Positions 22,731 through 34,109 of a stretch of 64,000 nucleotides of DNA are shown in pieces. The DNA lies in the NCBI RefSeq assembly GCF_051020955.1, contig NC_135014.1, forward strand, positions 25,471,221 through 25,535,220, written 5' to 3'. Under the pieces are notes generated by a model that saw only the letters and a list, made by a program, of their open reading frames with translations, was not told the DNA's origin and made no database searches. The translations under genes were made by a program, and so were the position numbers. Each line of letters begins with the position of its first letter. Within the stretch, counting starts at the first letter, position 1. Origin of the DNA: Megalopta genalis. Taxonomy: Eukaryota; Arthropoda; Insecta; Hymenoptera; Halictidae.

Positions 22731-22885
22731 GATCATAAATTGAAGAAAATTGGCGATCCTTCATTTTTTGTTCTGTAAATCTAGTATTAATTATCTCAAC
22801 AAGTTAGCAGTGGTACATGGATACTCTAATTTACAGTATAATTAATTTAATTTGACCACTATTTTTAATTCTTTGCACTCTTTTC
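22731..22885. other. A+T-rich spacer
   Basis: Unique sequence ending in 'ctttgcactcttttctg', which resembles the lead-in to other dispersed-motif copies. Confidence 0.45.
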
Positions 22886-22920
22886 TGTCATAAATGCATC
22901 AAATCCGTAGTCTCGTCATG
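22886..22920 (+). repeat. dispersed ATGCATAAAATCCG-type motif, copy 4
   Basis: Reads 'cataaatgcatcaaatccg' then 'tagtctcgtcatg'. The 156-bp duplication lies 5' of it. The sequence that follows, 'cctcgattttggagtatttt', resembles the 29.2 kb copy's 'caaaatcgaggcacc' region. Confidence 0.75.
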
Positions 22921-23239
22921 GTTCCTCGATTTTGGAGTATTTTGAAGTCTGAAAATGACGAAACCCTGGAAAAATTTGTTGCAATCAGGTGACATTCACT
23001 TTCCTATAAACGAATGAGCGATTCGTAATCCAGCAAGCTAACAGAAACCATTCGGATGAAAAAGTGAAAAACAATTTCTCGAGTTCTCAGCATGGAACAG
23101 CGATTTCGTATGCGCCAAGCTAATATAATAAAGTTCCAGCAACGGGATGCTTTTGGGAATTCACGAACATTATCATAATCTGCCTCCATCTGTGTAGAAT
23201 CGGTGAAAGTCCTTAATTATTCACGCGAGCGTGAAACAC
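22921..23239. other. no recognisable feature
   Basis: Unique sequence; nothing supportable. Confidence 0.5.
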
Positions 23240-23240
23240 A

Positions 23241-23271
<31 letters not shown>

Positions 23272-23297
23272 CCTCTCTCTCTCTCTCGCTCGCTCGC
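23240..23297. repeat. (CT)n microsatellite
   Basis: CT run with two small interruptions, ending in 'cgctcgctcgc'. Confidence 0.95.
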
Positions 23298-24139
23298 ATA
23301 TATTTAAAAGAGCTGCTGGAGAATTGTTTTATGTACGGCTAATTACAGCAACGAGGCCGTAACTGACGGTATCGCGAAACGAGGTGAAATAATATCTTTT
23401 CGTACGACAATTTGCTTTCGAATTAATTTAACTTTTGCAGCGCGCTCGATGTCGGCGCACTTTGCCACGAAATAGGAAGATGTTATTTATCGATGAATAA
23501 ATGAATGATAAAAGAGGCACCGAAATTACGATTAAATCTTGCACGCGACCGCGTTTAATTGCTACTGCATAATCTCGGGTTCTTTGGATAATAATTTATA
23601 GGTGAACATAATGGGCGAACATAACACATTGGATTGCAGCATAAAATGTTATTATGTATAAAAATTAGAGCACCCTGTTTTGCTTGCTTCTTGCAGTAAA
23701 CTCTGTAGCATATAAAAATATTCTCAAATCCTTCGCATGCCCTTACAAATTTCATTTTGCAATCTAGCTGTTACATTGATAAAAAAAGAAAGTAGGAAAT
23801 TATTTTTATTACAAATTATTGAAAGACGTCCATGGACCCGTTTACTAAAAACAGCGTTAAATAGAAAAGGTATCCTTCGACAACTAGTCTTAGCAAAATA
23901 ATAATAAAAATAAGAATTTCAATGAATTTAATATTTCAATAAAAATGATGTCCTATCTTCTTTGTTTTCAATGTAATCCCTAGACCACATATTTCATGGA
24001 TATTATGGCGAAATTGCATCGTTGCAATCTAAAGTAGTGCACACATTCGGACAGTTGAAAAATGTTACTATTAAATTAATAAATGAATAAATTAATCAAT
24101 GTTATTATTAAATGTTACACACAAACCTATTAATGTCAT
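23298..24139. other. no recognisable feature
   Basis: Mostly A+T-rich unique sequence; frames under 70 codons; nothing recognised. Confidence 0.5.
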
Positions 24140-24225
24140 CGAAGAAAGGAAGATCGTATCTCCTCTTCCCAAATCGTCCATTTCCGTTTACGAACCGATG
24201 GAAAATTCAGGAGAATTTGCTGTAC
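24140..24225. mobile_element. small inverted-repeat element, partial copy
   Basis: 'atctcctcttcccaaat' followed by 'attcaggagaatttgctgtac' (split here at about 24207-24224) corresponds to the right half of the element at 20464-20839. The left half is not visible, so this is a truncated or decayed copy. Confidence 0.45.
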
Positions 24226-25169
24226 ATCGTAATAGCAAATGCGCGAACATTTCGCATCGCGGACAACACTTTGTTGCATACCGCAGTCCGGGCTCGCAGG
24301 AAGCACCGCGGAACAGATAAACGGAAACAGCATTACCACGCGAGGAGACGGTGATAATTCGGGCATGGTGCGACATGAATCGCGCGTATGCTATGTTCTA
24401 AGCTCGCCGGGGCCCCCGATTCGTCCGGTGTTCCGCCGAACAACAACAATTACGTTTCAGATCGTCATCGTGGCCCATTGTCACCGTGTCTCGCTCGTAT
24501 TTCAGACGAATTTTCGGACGGCGCGGCGCGGCGCGGAATTGAATCGCGTCCCTTTCGCCGCGCTTGTTTACAGCTCCGATCAAGATAGGTGGGTGCACGG
24601 CTGGCCCGGCAAAAGTGGGAGACAGAATTTACGCCGGTGGCCGAGTTCCTCGCCCAGGGGAAGGCGAACGCGCTGGAAAGAAGAAAGGCTAGATGCGAAG
24701 GCGATGATAACCTTATTTAGCGTCCCAGATCGCGGCCAAAATGAATTACCGGAGGCGCGGCCGGAATTCCCACGAGCCGCGATATCGCGTTCTACGTTAA
24801 CACGCGGTGTTCCTCGAGCGTTGCTCCAAGGGCCCGCGGAAAACTCGCCTAACTCTGACCCTGACGCGTGCTCCAAATCAGCCCGCGAATTATTAATCAA
24901 TTTCCGTGTTTCCGGGACGAATTATTCAATTTTTTTTCATCCGCGCGAGGGCCGCGATAAATTGTTACATAAATTGAACTGAAACGAGTTGCTACTTCTT
25001 CGTATTTATTTATCAGATGCTCGAAAGATTATAAATTCACGATAATAATTGGATGAAATAACTTTCGATAGAAATTGACCGACTTCGACTCGCGGTAACT
25101 CCGCGAAATGTCATCGTAGGATTATTACTACAAATTAAAGGGGAAGGATTGTACTATATCTCAGTCTGA
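24226..25169. other. CpG-rich block, no supportable gene
   Basis: GC-rich to about 24960. The longest frame, 247 codons at 24239-24982 plus, has opposing frames over the same bases. Its product is Arg/Ser/Pro-rich and has no identifiable domain. I do not call it a gene. Confidence 0.45.
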
Positions 25170-25430
25170 ACGGCATTTTCGAAAGAAATTTTACCGAGTC
25201 CGTGCAATTTGTCCAACTTGGTCATTTTCGATGGCCGAGCCTTACACTTTCGAAGCATGGCCTCGCGATTAGAGGGTTACTGTAGCGAAAGAGTGTACGA
25301 AACTTAAAATCGAGAAATACTATCTTAAAGTAGAGGTTTCAAGCTTTAATTTAAAAAGAGATTCATCGTATTGCGACAATTTTTTGCGGAGTTGTCGCCA
25401 GTCAAAGTTGGCCAATTTATCCCCGTGCAA
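25170..25430. repeat. dispersed repeat, copy 2
   Basis: Matches 281-440: 'catggcctcgcgattagagg', 'cttaaagtagaggtttc' and 'agctttaattt', followed by 'gcggagttgtcgccagtcaa'. It holds one unit of the family that is doubled at 120-470. Confidence 0.65.
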
Positions 25431-26527
25431 CATCAAAATTGTCCGCGTCGATTGATAGAAATTTGATTCTTATTTGAACCGTTTCGATGAAATGTGAATA
25501 ACGACGTGGTTGAGATTATCGATTAGATGTGGCTTAGGTCCGGCTTAAGTTTCTCGCCGAAGCGAATCTCCTTTCGACCCGCGCTAATTAATATCTTCGC
25601 GCACCTTCTGGTAAACGAATCCGCGCTCGAAAATTGTCGCGGATTCGTATTATAATTGACCCGAGAAGCGTATGCAAATCGGAGCGCCGGAAATAAGAAC
25701 GCGGAAGAAATATCGGCCGGCTTATTGAAAGACGTCGGGAAGACTTAAGCAAAGAGATACGAGAGCGGGGTTTCAATTAGTGTTGTCTTCAGCCGCGAGC
25801 CAGCCGCATTCGTTCGATAGAATTTCGTCCGGATCGGAGAAAAGTAATTTCAAATCGAGTTTCGTCGCGGCCCCATTGGTCGGTCGCGTCGTTGCTTGAA
25901 TTATTAAATATGTAGCATTTATATTCGTCCTGCGAACTAATCGGGAACGCGATTCGTTCCCCTCGTTAGAGACTCCGCGTGGCGCAAACTTTCGCGAAAC
26001 GTCCACCGACGGTTTTCCAAAGTTGGACATATTTTGGGTAAGATCCGATGTAACATAGAATAAGACGTAATCGATGAGATTACATTGGCGAATTATTATC
26101 GCCAGCGCGTCGTTTGTATTGTATTGTATTGTAAGAGCGAACAGGAGCATTGCAATCATAAGCGGAACATGCAGTCTTAAACGGGAACGAGGCGTAGCCG
26201 GAGGCTATTTGAAAACCTAACCCAGAAACTAGAACAAATGTTGGCATACAGTGCGGCCAAATTCCATTAAAGTTTAAACTTCAATAACGTGTAAATAGGG
26301 AAACGGAAAACAAACGCGAATGGAAGATGTATCGGAAAGGAAAGCGACCGGACGAAAGCAGTTCGAACTTCCGATTCAAAGACACGTATCGACTACGTCG
26401 TCGATGAAGTTACAACGATTGTCGAGAGATTAATATTTCTTTTTCAGGGCAAAGTGCGTTTCTGTAGCTTTATTTCGTGCTGTCGAAAGTTCGAGAACTT
26501 TCAGAGAAATGCATTTTAGTGTTAAAT
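25431..26527. other. no supportable gene
   Basis: Mixed composition. A short 'gtattgtattgtattgta' run lies near 26117. A 128-codon minus frame at 25773-26159 has no known domain. Confidence 0.5.
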
Positions 26528-26762
26528 TAAAGTCGAAATACTCTCGAATTGACGCTCGGCTTGGAAACGAAAATGGACAATTTGGGACAATTTGAGAAGA
26601 TAAGATACGATTGTTCGAGCATTACGACTCGTTTTTATAATTGTTGACATTCGGAGACTGTGAAAATGAGCCGCAAAGCTCGAAAATGGTATCTCATATA
26701 TATTCCCAAAGTGTTCATTTTTATTGCCAAGTTGAGTGTCAATTAGGAAGAATTTACTGTAA
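26528..26762. mobile_element. small inverted-repeat element, copy 2 (decayed)
   Basis: Shares with 20464-20839 the left interior 'aaatggacaatttggga', the centre 'aatgagccgcaaagctcg' and the right end 'gtcaattaggaagaattt' then 'actgtaa'. The left terminus is degraded. It lacks the A+T expansion and so is shorter, about 235 bp. The 128-codon frame starting at 26641 runs out of it and is not credible as a gene. Confidence 0.65.
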
Positions 26763-28042
26763 TTCTATAAATCCCCTCGCTTTCATCGATCATCAAGACG
26801 TCGAATATTTTCTAGGAATCGCAGTACGCTTATTAAAAAGCGCGTACTTTCAGCTTGGATTTGACGCATCGAAAGTTCCAAAATTTCCACGAGAATATAT
26901 TCTAAATTCGATTTCCAATGTTCTCTTAAAACTAAGTCACGTTCCCTCGAATTATGGATCTTGCCTCGACGGTTACGATCTTGCCATCCTTAGCCACGAT
27001 CCCGTAATTTCTTCGAATCAGAGATGAACCTGTCGCGGAGCACGTTCGTTAAACTTTCGAGACGTCAAGAGTTGAGAAAAGTTCCACGAGATGCTGTCTG
27101 AAATTCGAGAAATCCTAATCCTATCCCAGCGAGAAATAATTTCGTCTTGAAAAAGCAGACTGGGTCGATTTTAGGCTTCATTTCCAACGTGATCGTTGAA
27201 CTTTCGACCAAGAAAAAAAAAGAATAGCGGAAGCTTCGCTGCACGACGAGGCGAGCTTTTTTTCTTCTGAAAAATCACAATTCCGCGCCGGTCGCGGATG
27301 AGACCCGCGGACGAAACAACGGGAAAGAATAAAATCTGCGCGGCCGGGATTTACCTTCGGCATTGTTAGGAGAGACTGGCATTTAGCTCGCGTTCTTCCC
27401 GGGGCCACATAAAACAGCAACGGCGGCGGCGTCGCGACTTTTTAATTTCGACTTTATGATCCGGAGGACAAGCCGAGCGAAGCGTGCGAGGGAAAAAACG
27501 CGTGTCACCGTTCGACGCTGCCCGTTTAACCCGGGCCCAGCCTCTGTTTACGACAACGACCCAGGAAAAGGGTAATGCGCGCGTTGTGGGAGGAGGGTCG
27601 GGCCGGGGTCGGGCCGGGGTCGGGTCGCGGCCGCGGCCGCGTGTTTCGTTTGAAAATTTAATTTCTCTAATTAAAGTGCTGGCATGGCCGGTACATCTCG
27701 TTTTCGCCGGCCGGCCACCCCCTCCGGCCTTCTCCCGGATGCGGCCTAGCTTTTTACCCGAGTCACTCGTTTCATTAGGCTAATGAAACTTTTCTTTTGA
27801 CCAAGGCTGCGCCAAACAATTTCGCTCGACGGAACCGACGCGACGCCAGGAGAGCCGGCGCTCAGCCTGGCTAACGCGTTTAACGTCGCGTCACCGGCCG
27901 TGTCGGCCGGAACAGACCCCGTGTTTTTAGTTTTATGGATAATTAAACGCGCGCCATCGCGTTCTACCCGCGGCCGTTATTCCGAGATTAATTGCGGGCC
28001 TTCTTTATATCACGGAGATCGCTCCTCATCGGCTAACACTGT
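26763..28042. other. A+T-rich then CpG-rich block, no supportable gene
   Basis: Becomes GC-rich after about 27240. Contains the G-run motif listed separately. Homeodomain-like 'taatta' sites sit among GC-rich sequence around 27660-27990, which would fit regulatory DNA but does not prove it. Confidence 0.45.
27588..27624 (+). other. potential G-quadruplex sequence
   Basis: At least seven runs of three or four G separated by 2-4 bases, including two tandem copies of GGGCCGGGGTC. This exceeds the usual four-run requirement for an intramolecular G-quadruplex on the plus strand. Whether it forms in the cell is unknown. Confidence 0.7.
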
Positions 28043-28057
28043 CCCCCCCCCCCCCCC
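28043..28057. repeat. poly-C run (15 C)
   Basis: Fifteen consecutive C directly before the 174-bp array. The length is liable to assembly error. Confidence 0.9.
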
Positions 28058-28070
28058 TATTTGTCCTTTC

Positions 28071-29100
28071 AGGTAGCCAAAATTAATGCCACGGCGTTTT
28101 TACATTTTTTTTAGACGGTTTCGCTGTTTTGCATTTGATGTATTCCACTCATTTTTGGTCCGTTTTTAAGCGAAATAAAAGATGTCTGCACTTGTTGCCA
28201 GACACAGGGCATCTGTTTGTGTTCTTAATCATTTTAGGGAGCCAAAATTAATGCCACAGCATTTTTACATTTTTTAAATGGTTTCACTGTTTTGCGTTTG
28301 ATGTAATGTTGCCCATTTTGGTCAGTTTTTGAGCAAAATAAAAATTGTCCGCACTTGTTGCCAGAGGCACAGGAGTTACATGGACAATTATTTATTTTTT
28401 TAATCATTTTAGAGAGCCAAAATTAATATAACAGTATTGTTACAGTTTTTAAATAATTTCACAGTTTTGCATTTGTTATAGTGCACCCATTTTGTTTAGT
28501 TTTTAAGCAAAATAATACTTATAATAATTATAATTGTCTCTTATTTCCAGACACAGGAGATCTATTTCTCTTCTTAATCATTTTAGGGAACCAAAATTAA
28601 TCGAACAATATTTGCAAATTATTTTAAACAGTTTCATTCTTTTGCATTTATATATCTTACCCATTTTTTTTGTGATCAGTTTTTAAACAAAATAATAATT
28701 ATAATAATTATAGTTGTCTCTTATTTCCAGACACAGGACATCTATTTCTCTTCTTAATCATTTTAAGGAACCAAAATTAATCCAACAGTACTTGCAAATT
28801 ATTTGAAATGATTTCATTCTTTTGCATTTATATATCTTACCCATTTTGATCAGTTTTTAAACAAAATAATAATTATAATAATTATAATTGTCTCTTATTT
28901 CCAGACACAGGACATCTATTTCTCTTCTTAATCATTTTAAGGAACCAAAATTAATCCAACAGCACTTGCAAATTATTTGAAATGATTTCATTCTTTTGCA
29001 TTTGATATATCTTACCCATTTCGATCAGTTTTTAAGCAAGATAAAAATTGTCGCCACACTACCTTTCTGCTTAATCATTTTAACATGCCAAAATTAATAC
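28071..29100 (+). repeat. about 174-bp tandem array (six to seven units)
   Basis: The landmark CCAAAATTAAT recurs at about 28077, 28242, 28417, 28591, 28771, 28945 and 29088, giving spacings of about 165, 175, 174, 180, 174 and 143. Each unit also holds 'tttcattcttttgcattt', 'ttacccattttgatcag', 'tttttaa-caaaataa' and 'tcttatttccagacacagg'. The middle units are nearly identical and the edge units are diverged. The unit resembles the sequence leading into the dispersed motif just downstream. Confidence 0.95.
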
Positions 29101-29156
29101 CCCTGCACTTTCAAATTCTTCAAAAATATTTTCACTCTTCTGAATTTGATCGAATC

Positions 29157-29189
29157 AATCATAAATGCTTCAAACCCGTACTCTAATTA
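29157..29189 (+). repeat. dispersed ATGCATAAAATCCG-type motif, copy 5
   Basis: Reads 'cataaatgcttcaaacccg' then 'tactctaatta'. It directly follows the 174-bp array. The bridge, 'ttttcactcttctgaatttg', matches the array unit's own 'tttcattcttttgcatttg', so array and motif appear to be parts of one element. Confidence 0.75.
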
Positions 29190-30107
29190 AAATAGTTTCA
29201 AAATCGAGGCACCGTATATTTTAACAAAACTCGATTTTCAGAATATTGCAACCAGAGAAAATCGATACATCGAGGAAGAATCACGATTTATAAAATAACT
29301 TTGCACCTCGACAAACTGCCTGTCGCAAGAATTATACCAATCTGATCTACGCTCGTAATAAAAACTAGCTAGAAAATGAACGCGATCATGAAATCGATAG
29401 CACGGCGTACATTTCTCTCGTAAATTCTCGCTAGCAAATCCTAACAAAAACGTGTGTACGAAACTAACGGAATAGAAACCAGGTGGCAGCGGTTTATTTT
29501 CAATCCAGCAGCCATATTAGCGTGCCGACGATGGACGAATCGGTCCCAGCGAAACGAGCAATGAAATTCGAATGATTCGGACACCGCGGCAATCGTGAAT
29601 CCGGTTCGTTTCGTCGGCCGCGGTGCCCCCATTGGAATTTGTAACGACGCAAGAGGGGGTCGGGATCGTTAAAATCCGACATCTCTTTAGAGTGTTGCCC
29701 AGGGTCACATCGAAACGGGGAACAGAGAAGCCTTCTCTGTGGCACACGTGGAATTGTTTGGGATCGGTCGCGGGCCCACATCCGCGTCGTCGCGTTGTGT
29801 TTGAAAATAATGGATCGCGAGATTCGATACACGCTCTATCCGGCAACATGGCCGACGCGAACTGCGAATTGGTTCTACAGGCAACTACGCGAAAAAAAGC
29901 AGTCTATCGGGATACGGGCGTGAATGTAACGCGTTTACAGCGATTGGAAGTGCAGATTAATTATTGATGGGACGGGGCGGGAAACGGGCTGGGAAATATC
30001 GCGTTTTAACGGATGGAAGACGGAAAAGATACGGCATTTTGTTATGGAAATTGCGAGATTTGACGGTTTTGTCAATACTCCGCTGATTTCACGCGTTTAC
30101 GACGACA
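29190..30107. other. no supportable gene
   Basis: CpG-rich at about 29500-29990, with two minus frames (110 codons each) and a plus frame of 114 codons over the same bases. None has a recognised domain. Confidence 0.45.
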
Positions 30108-30142
30108 ATTAGTAGGCTGCGGATTTTATGTATTTACGATGG
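30108..30142 (-). repeat. dispersed ATGCATAAAATCCG-type motif, copy 6
   Basis: The complement reads 'gtaaatacataaaatccgc' then 'agcctactaatt'. ATAAAATCCG is exact. In motif orientation the 30.4-31.0 kb array lies 5' of it. Confidence 0.75.
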
Positions 30143-30290
30143 AATTGGATAAATGCAATTTAAAACACTGGAAAGATTAAAAAAGAATTTAAGGATAATG
30201 AATATATTTGTTTGTGTATCCGTTCAAATCATCCAGCGAAGAATTAATTTATTGTTTGGTTGCTTTTTCTTGCCGATGACCAAGGCAATT
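30143..30290. other. spacer between two oppositely oriented motif copies
   Basis: Unique A+T-rich sequence of about 150 bp; nothing further recognised. Confidence 0.5.
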
Positions 30291-30321
30291 TTTATTTCGC
30301 ATAAAAATCCGCAGTCAAGTA
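30291..30321 (+). repeat. dispersed ATGCATAAAATCCG-type motif, copy 7
   Basis: Reads 'tttcgcataaaaatccgcag' then 'tcaagtag'. It faces away from copy 6, forming an inverted pair. This copy has its array on the 3' side, the exception to the usual arrangement. Confidence 0.65.
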
Positions 30322-30379
30322 GTAAGTAGTAGATTGCAAATATACAACAAATTGCTAGTACACAATGAACAGACGTACG

Positions 30380-31030
30380 ATGTAATTGAAATACATATTC
30401 GAATCTTGTATATGCTTTCGATTGAATTACTTTGTAACTGAATTCAATGGCGATCTGAATTACGAATTACTTTGCAATTGAATTCCAATGTAGTTGCATC
30501 ACTTTGTAATTGAATTACTTTGTAATTGCATCACTTTGTAATTAAATTACTTTGTAGTTGAATCACTTTGTATTCGAATTACTTTGCAATTGAATTACAA
30601 TGTAGTTGAATCACTTTGTATTCGAATTACTTTGCAATTTAATTACAATGTAGTTGAATCACTTTGTATTCGAATTACTTTGCAATTTAATTACAATGTA
30701 GTTGAATCACTTTGTATTCGAATTACTTTGCAATTGAATTACAATGTAGTTGAATCACTTTGTAATTGAATTAATTTGCATCTGAATCACTTAGCAATTG
30801 AATTACTTTGTAATTGAATCACTTTGCAACTGAATTACTGTGCAATTGAATCACTTTGCAACTGAATTACTGTGCAATTGAATTACTTTGCAAGTGAATT
30901 ACATTGTACTTGAATTACTTTGCAATTGAATTACATTGTACTTGAATTACTTTGCAATTGAATTACATTGTATTTGAATTGCTTCGCAATTGAATTACTT
31001 TCCAATTGAATCTACATTGTACACGAATTA
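30380..31030 (+). repeat. AATTGAATTACTTTGT array with 48-bp higher-order units
   Basis: A short unit, 'aattgaattactttgc' or 'gaatcactttgtaattg' (about 16-18 bp), fills the stretch. At 30576, 30624, 30672 and 30720 an exact 48-bp period appears, beginning 'gaattactttgcaatt'. The 61-codon peptide repeat across it comes from 48 being divisible by three. Confidence 0.95.
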
Positions 31031-31697
31031 CTTTATGACCGAATAACCACATAATCACAATTCCTTCCGCAATTCAATTCTACTTCTGTACGAGTCCGCG
31101 CAAAACGCATAATTGTTTACCCCGGGGACGACAGGAAAATGATAAAGAATAAGCGTGATCTCCTCCGAGTCTCGTCGCTTTCTGAAATTAATTCTTTACC
31201 ATTGCTCCCGACCAAAACGCTCATCGCCGGAAGCTGTAATATTAAAAACAGGTTCTCCCCGGGTGCCAGAAAATAGCGTAATTCATGCAATTCGCGCGGT
31301 TAAGTCTTTCGCACTCGGCGCGCAGTCAGACTATAACCGAATTACCATTCGCCGCGAAGAAACTCGAAATAAATGGGAAGCACGTCAACAACCGTCGACA
31401 TTAATAAGCGTGCTTTCGAGAGAGTTGGGAAGTTCGGCTCGCGAATCGGCTCGCGCGGCTCGGATCGGCGCGGCGCGGCTCGGCGCGGCTTTCGAGCTGG
31501 AGCTCTACGGGTGCGCGAAACATTTCGCGAGATAAAGCTCTCGGCGGCGTGGGCGGAGATTAGATAAATTCGCGGGAGGGTGATTAAAGGGCGGCAGTTG
31601 CCGAAAGGATCGCGGCGGGGATTAGTAATTACTAAACGACTCTGGTAAACGAGGTCAGGGGTCTGTAGGGTTCTTAGAGCCAAGAGAGTTGCTTCGC
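31031..31697. other. CpG-rich block, no supportable gene
   Basis: GC-rich with 'ggctcggatcggcgcggc'-type simple repetition near 31455-31490. Opposing frames of 126 and 152 codons overlap. Confidence 0.5.
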
Positions 31698-31733
31698 CTC
31701 TCTCTCTCTCTCTCTCTCTCGCTCTCTCACTCG
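31698..31733. repeat. (CT)n microsatellite
   Basis: CT run interrupted once by 'cgct'. Confidence 0.95.
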
Positions 31734-32434
31734 CGTCTCCAGACTTGAAATACCAAGCTCTCGAGCCGCGAACGGAACAACAGGCCGAGAAACGCCGCAT
31801 CGCGTCGCATCGCGTCTCGTCGCTGGGACGACGATTCCACGCGACGTCGACGACCTTCTTTCACGACAGCGAAGAAAATTCCTGCGCGGCCGGGAGAACT
31901 CTGACGCCGTTCGATTCGAATCCGAACGATAATTAGGCTCTCGAGAGGCTAACTCGAACGCTTCAGCGAAAACTGCCGAGCGAAATCCCTGGCGGGGCTT
32001 CAAGCGATGCTGTTAGGCGAGGAAATGACTATGCTCGAGGATACTGCAGTTTTGTTTGGCTTCTTTCACTACCCAGACGTTTTTCGTTGGATTCTCTGCA
32101 GCCTGATTTCCACGGTGTTTTGCAGGTTTTTTTTCAGAAATCGCCGAATCGGACGAAAGATTTAATCGCTCGAAAGCGAACCTTTGTTTCGGACGTTTTT
32201 AACGATTTCTGGCGGATGAAGGTCTGCTTCGTTCGACGGACCTTGGATTGTTTAAACAATTTTCTACGTGAATTGCTGGATGTAGGAAACTAGTTCGATT
32301 CGATCGGTTCCTTTGATCGTTTCTTTTCGTCGCATCAATTAATAGACCACGGATCTTTCTGCAGAATAAAAATTATTTTAGTGCAGGAAATAGTGTCGTC
32401 GTTACCAGTAATTAGTAGTTGAATGAACTCAAAG
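31734..32434. other. no supportable gene
   Basis: CpG-rich to about 32010, then mixed. Frames of up to 109 codons without a domain. Confidence 0.5.
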
Positions 32435-33090
32435 GTTCGAATTATGTAATTAAATTACAATGTAGTTCGAATACAATGTAATTATAATTGAATGCAATTC
32501 AAATACAGTGTAATTATAATTGAATGCAATTCAAATACAGTGTAATTGTAATTGAATGCAATTCAAATACAGTGTAATTATAATTGAATGCAACTCAAAT
32601 ACAGTGTAATTATAATTGAATGGAATTCAAATACAGTGTAATTATAATTCAATGTAATTCAATTACAGAATTTGAATTACAGTGTAATTCGAATATAATT
32701 TAAATATAAGTCAATGTAACTCGAATACAATGTAAATGTAAGTCGATGTAATTCGAATACAATGTGATCGTAATTCAACGTAAAACAATCGTATTGTATT
32801 CGAATGCGATGTAATTATAATTCAATATAATTCGAATACAATGTAATTATAATTCAATGCAATTCAATCGCATTGTGTTTGAATTACAATGAAACTATAT
32901 AATTCAATGTAATTCAAATACAATGTAATTATAACTCAATGCAATTCAACTGCATTATATTTTAACTGCAATGTAATTCGAATGCAACGTAAATATAATT
33001 CAATGCAATTCAAACACAATGCAATCGCAATTCACCGTAATCCAATCGCATTGTATTTCAATTACGTTGCAATTCAACCAAGTAATTCGA
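32435..33090 (+). repeat. 32-bp tandem array (AATTGAATGCAATTCAAATA)
   Basis: The unit 'aattataattgaatgcaa' plus 'ttcaaatacagtgt' is 32 bp and near-perfect at about 32485-32650, then degenerates ('cgaatacaatgtaattat'). It shares A+T-rich words with the 30.4 kb array but has a different period. Confidence 0.93.
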
Positions 33091-33687
33091 ACCGCTGAGT
33101 TAATTCGATTACCAATTATTTTGATCGCGGTACTATTAGCGGGACTAATTTCCACGGCCGTTTGGATTACAACGTGATTCAATTAGCACAGTTTTGCCTC
33201 GAGACCATAACGGGGCGGCACGCGTGGCAACGGGTAGGACAAAAGTGCCGCGTTGATCGGCGGAGTGCTCTCGCGCCAGATGAGAACGGTTGATTAGGTC
33301 GGAAGGGCCGCCGGTTCCGGACAGGTGCGAGGCGTTGCATCAAAGGTGGATGCGTTTCATTCGGTCGGCGAGCCGAAACGGGGAAATTCATTTCCATTCG
33401 ATATCCGGGTGACGGGAACAGCGGAGCAGGCGATCGACCGTGCGCCTTGGGAACGAGATGTTCGCCAGGGCCGCCGCGTCGTTCCCTTGGTTATCGCGCG
33501 ATACTCGGTGATCCAGGAAATTATGCTTTCTTCGACAGAGTCTGCTGGATTTCGCCCGGATTCCATTCCGGGATGGCTGTCGCGTTGTTTCCCGTTGTCT
33601 CGGCGGACCGTTGTCGCGCTATTTTCCTCCAAAATGGCGGCAGCTGCGTCTATTCTGATCCGGAGCGGGCTGCCCTTGGCTTCGCCT
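33091..33687. other. CpG-rich block, no supportable gene
   Basis: Opposing frames of 140 (plus) and 123 (minus) codons cover 33325-33747. Neither is recognisable. Confidence 0.5.
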
Positions 33688-33715
33688 GCTCGCTCGCTCG
33701 CTCGCTCGCTCGCTT
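33688..33715. repeat. (GCTC)n microsatellite
   Basis: About six to seven GCTC units followed by 'gcttgcttcc'. Confidence 0.9.
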
Positions 33716-34109
33716 GCTTCCTCGCCACGCGAATGAATGAACGGTGATTCGCGATTTAATTAAAGGATGCTAGAGACGCCTTGCCGGGTGATCTCTCTCT
33801 CTTTCCGCGTAGACAAGAGCGATGACAGCCGGCGGTGGGACGCTGAAATTAATTACTCGACGCATTAATCTCTCCAATTGCGAGCGGCCGGAACGGCCGG
33901 AAAATATTCTGGAAAAGTGCCGCGACGTAATATCTTAATTATCACGGAATCTGCGGAATTATATGGACGATCGTGCGCGCCGAGCCTCCGTCGTCGGGAT
34001 CGCTCGTGTTCGCGATGTGGGCGGTCTTTTTTATTGACCCTTTTGTAGCCGCGTTGATCGGCGCTTGTTCATTGTTGATAGATTTCTGCGGGAGAAGGGC
34101 TGTTAATAT
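33716..34109. other. GC-rich with TAATTA clusters; weak motif copy
   Basis: Contains 'gatttaattaaagg', 'gaaattaattactcg' and 'cttaattatcacgg' in CpG-rich DNA, the look of a homeodomain-site cluster. 'aatctgcggaattatatgg' at about 33951 may be a weak minus-strand copy of the dispersed motif, with the next array on its expected side. Confidence 0.35.

Noticed and set aside
24239..24982. 247-codon plus frame
   Set aside because: No domain, opposed by minus frames, in CpG-rich DNA; no splice or start context.
26641..27027. 128-codon frame with protein-like composition
   Set aside because: Its first third is the right half of a decayed inverted-repeat element, and the rest has no recognised domain.
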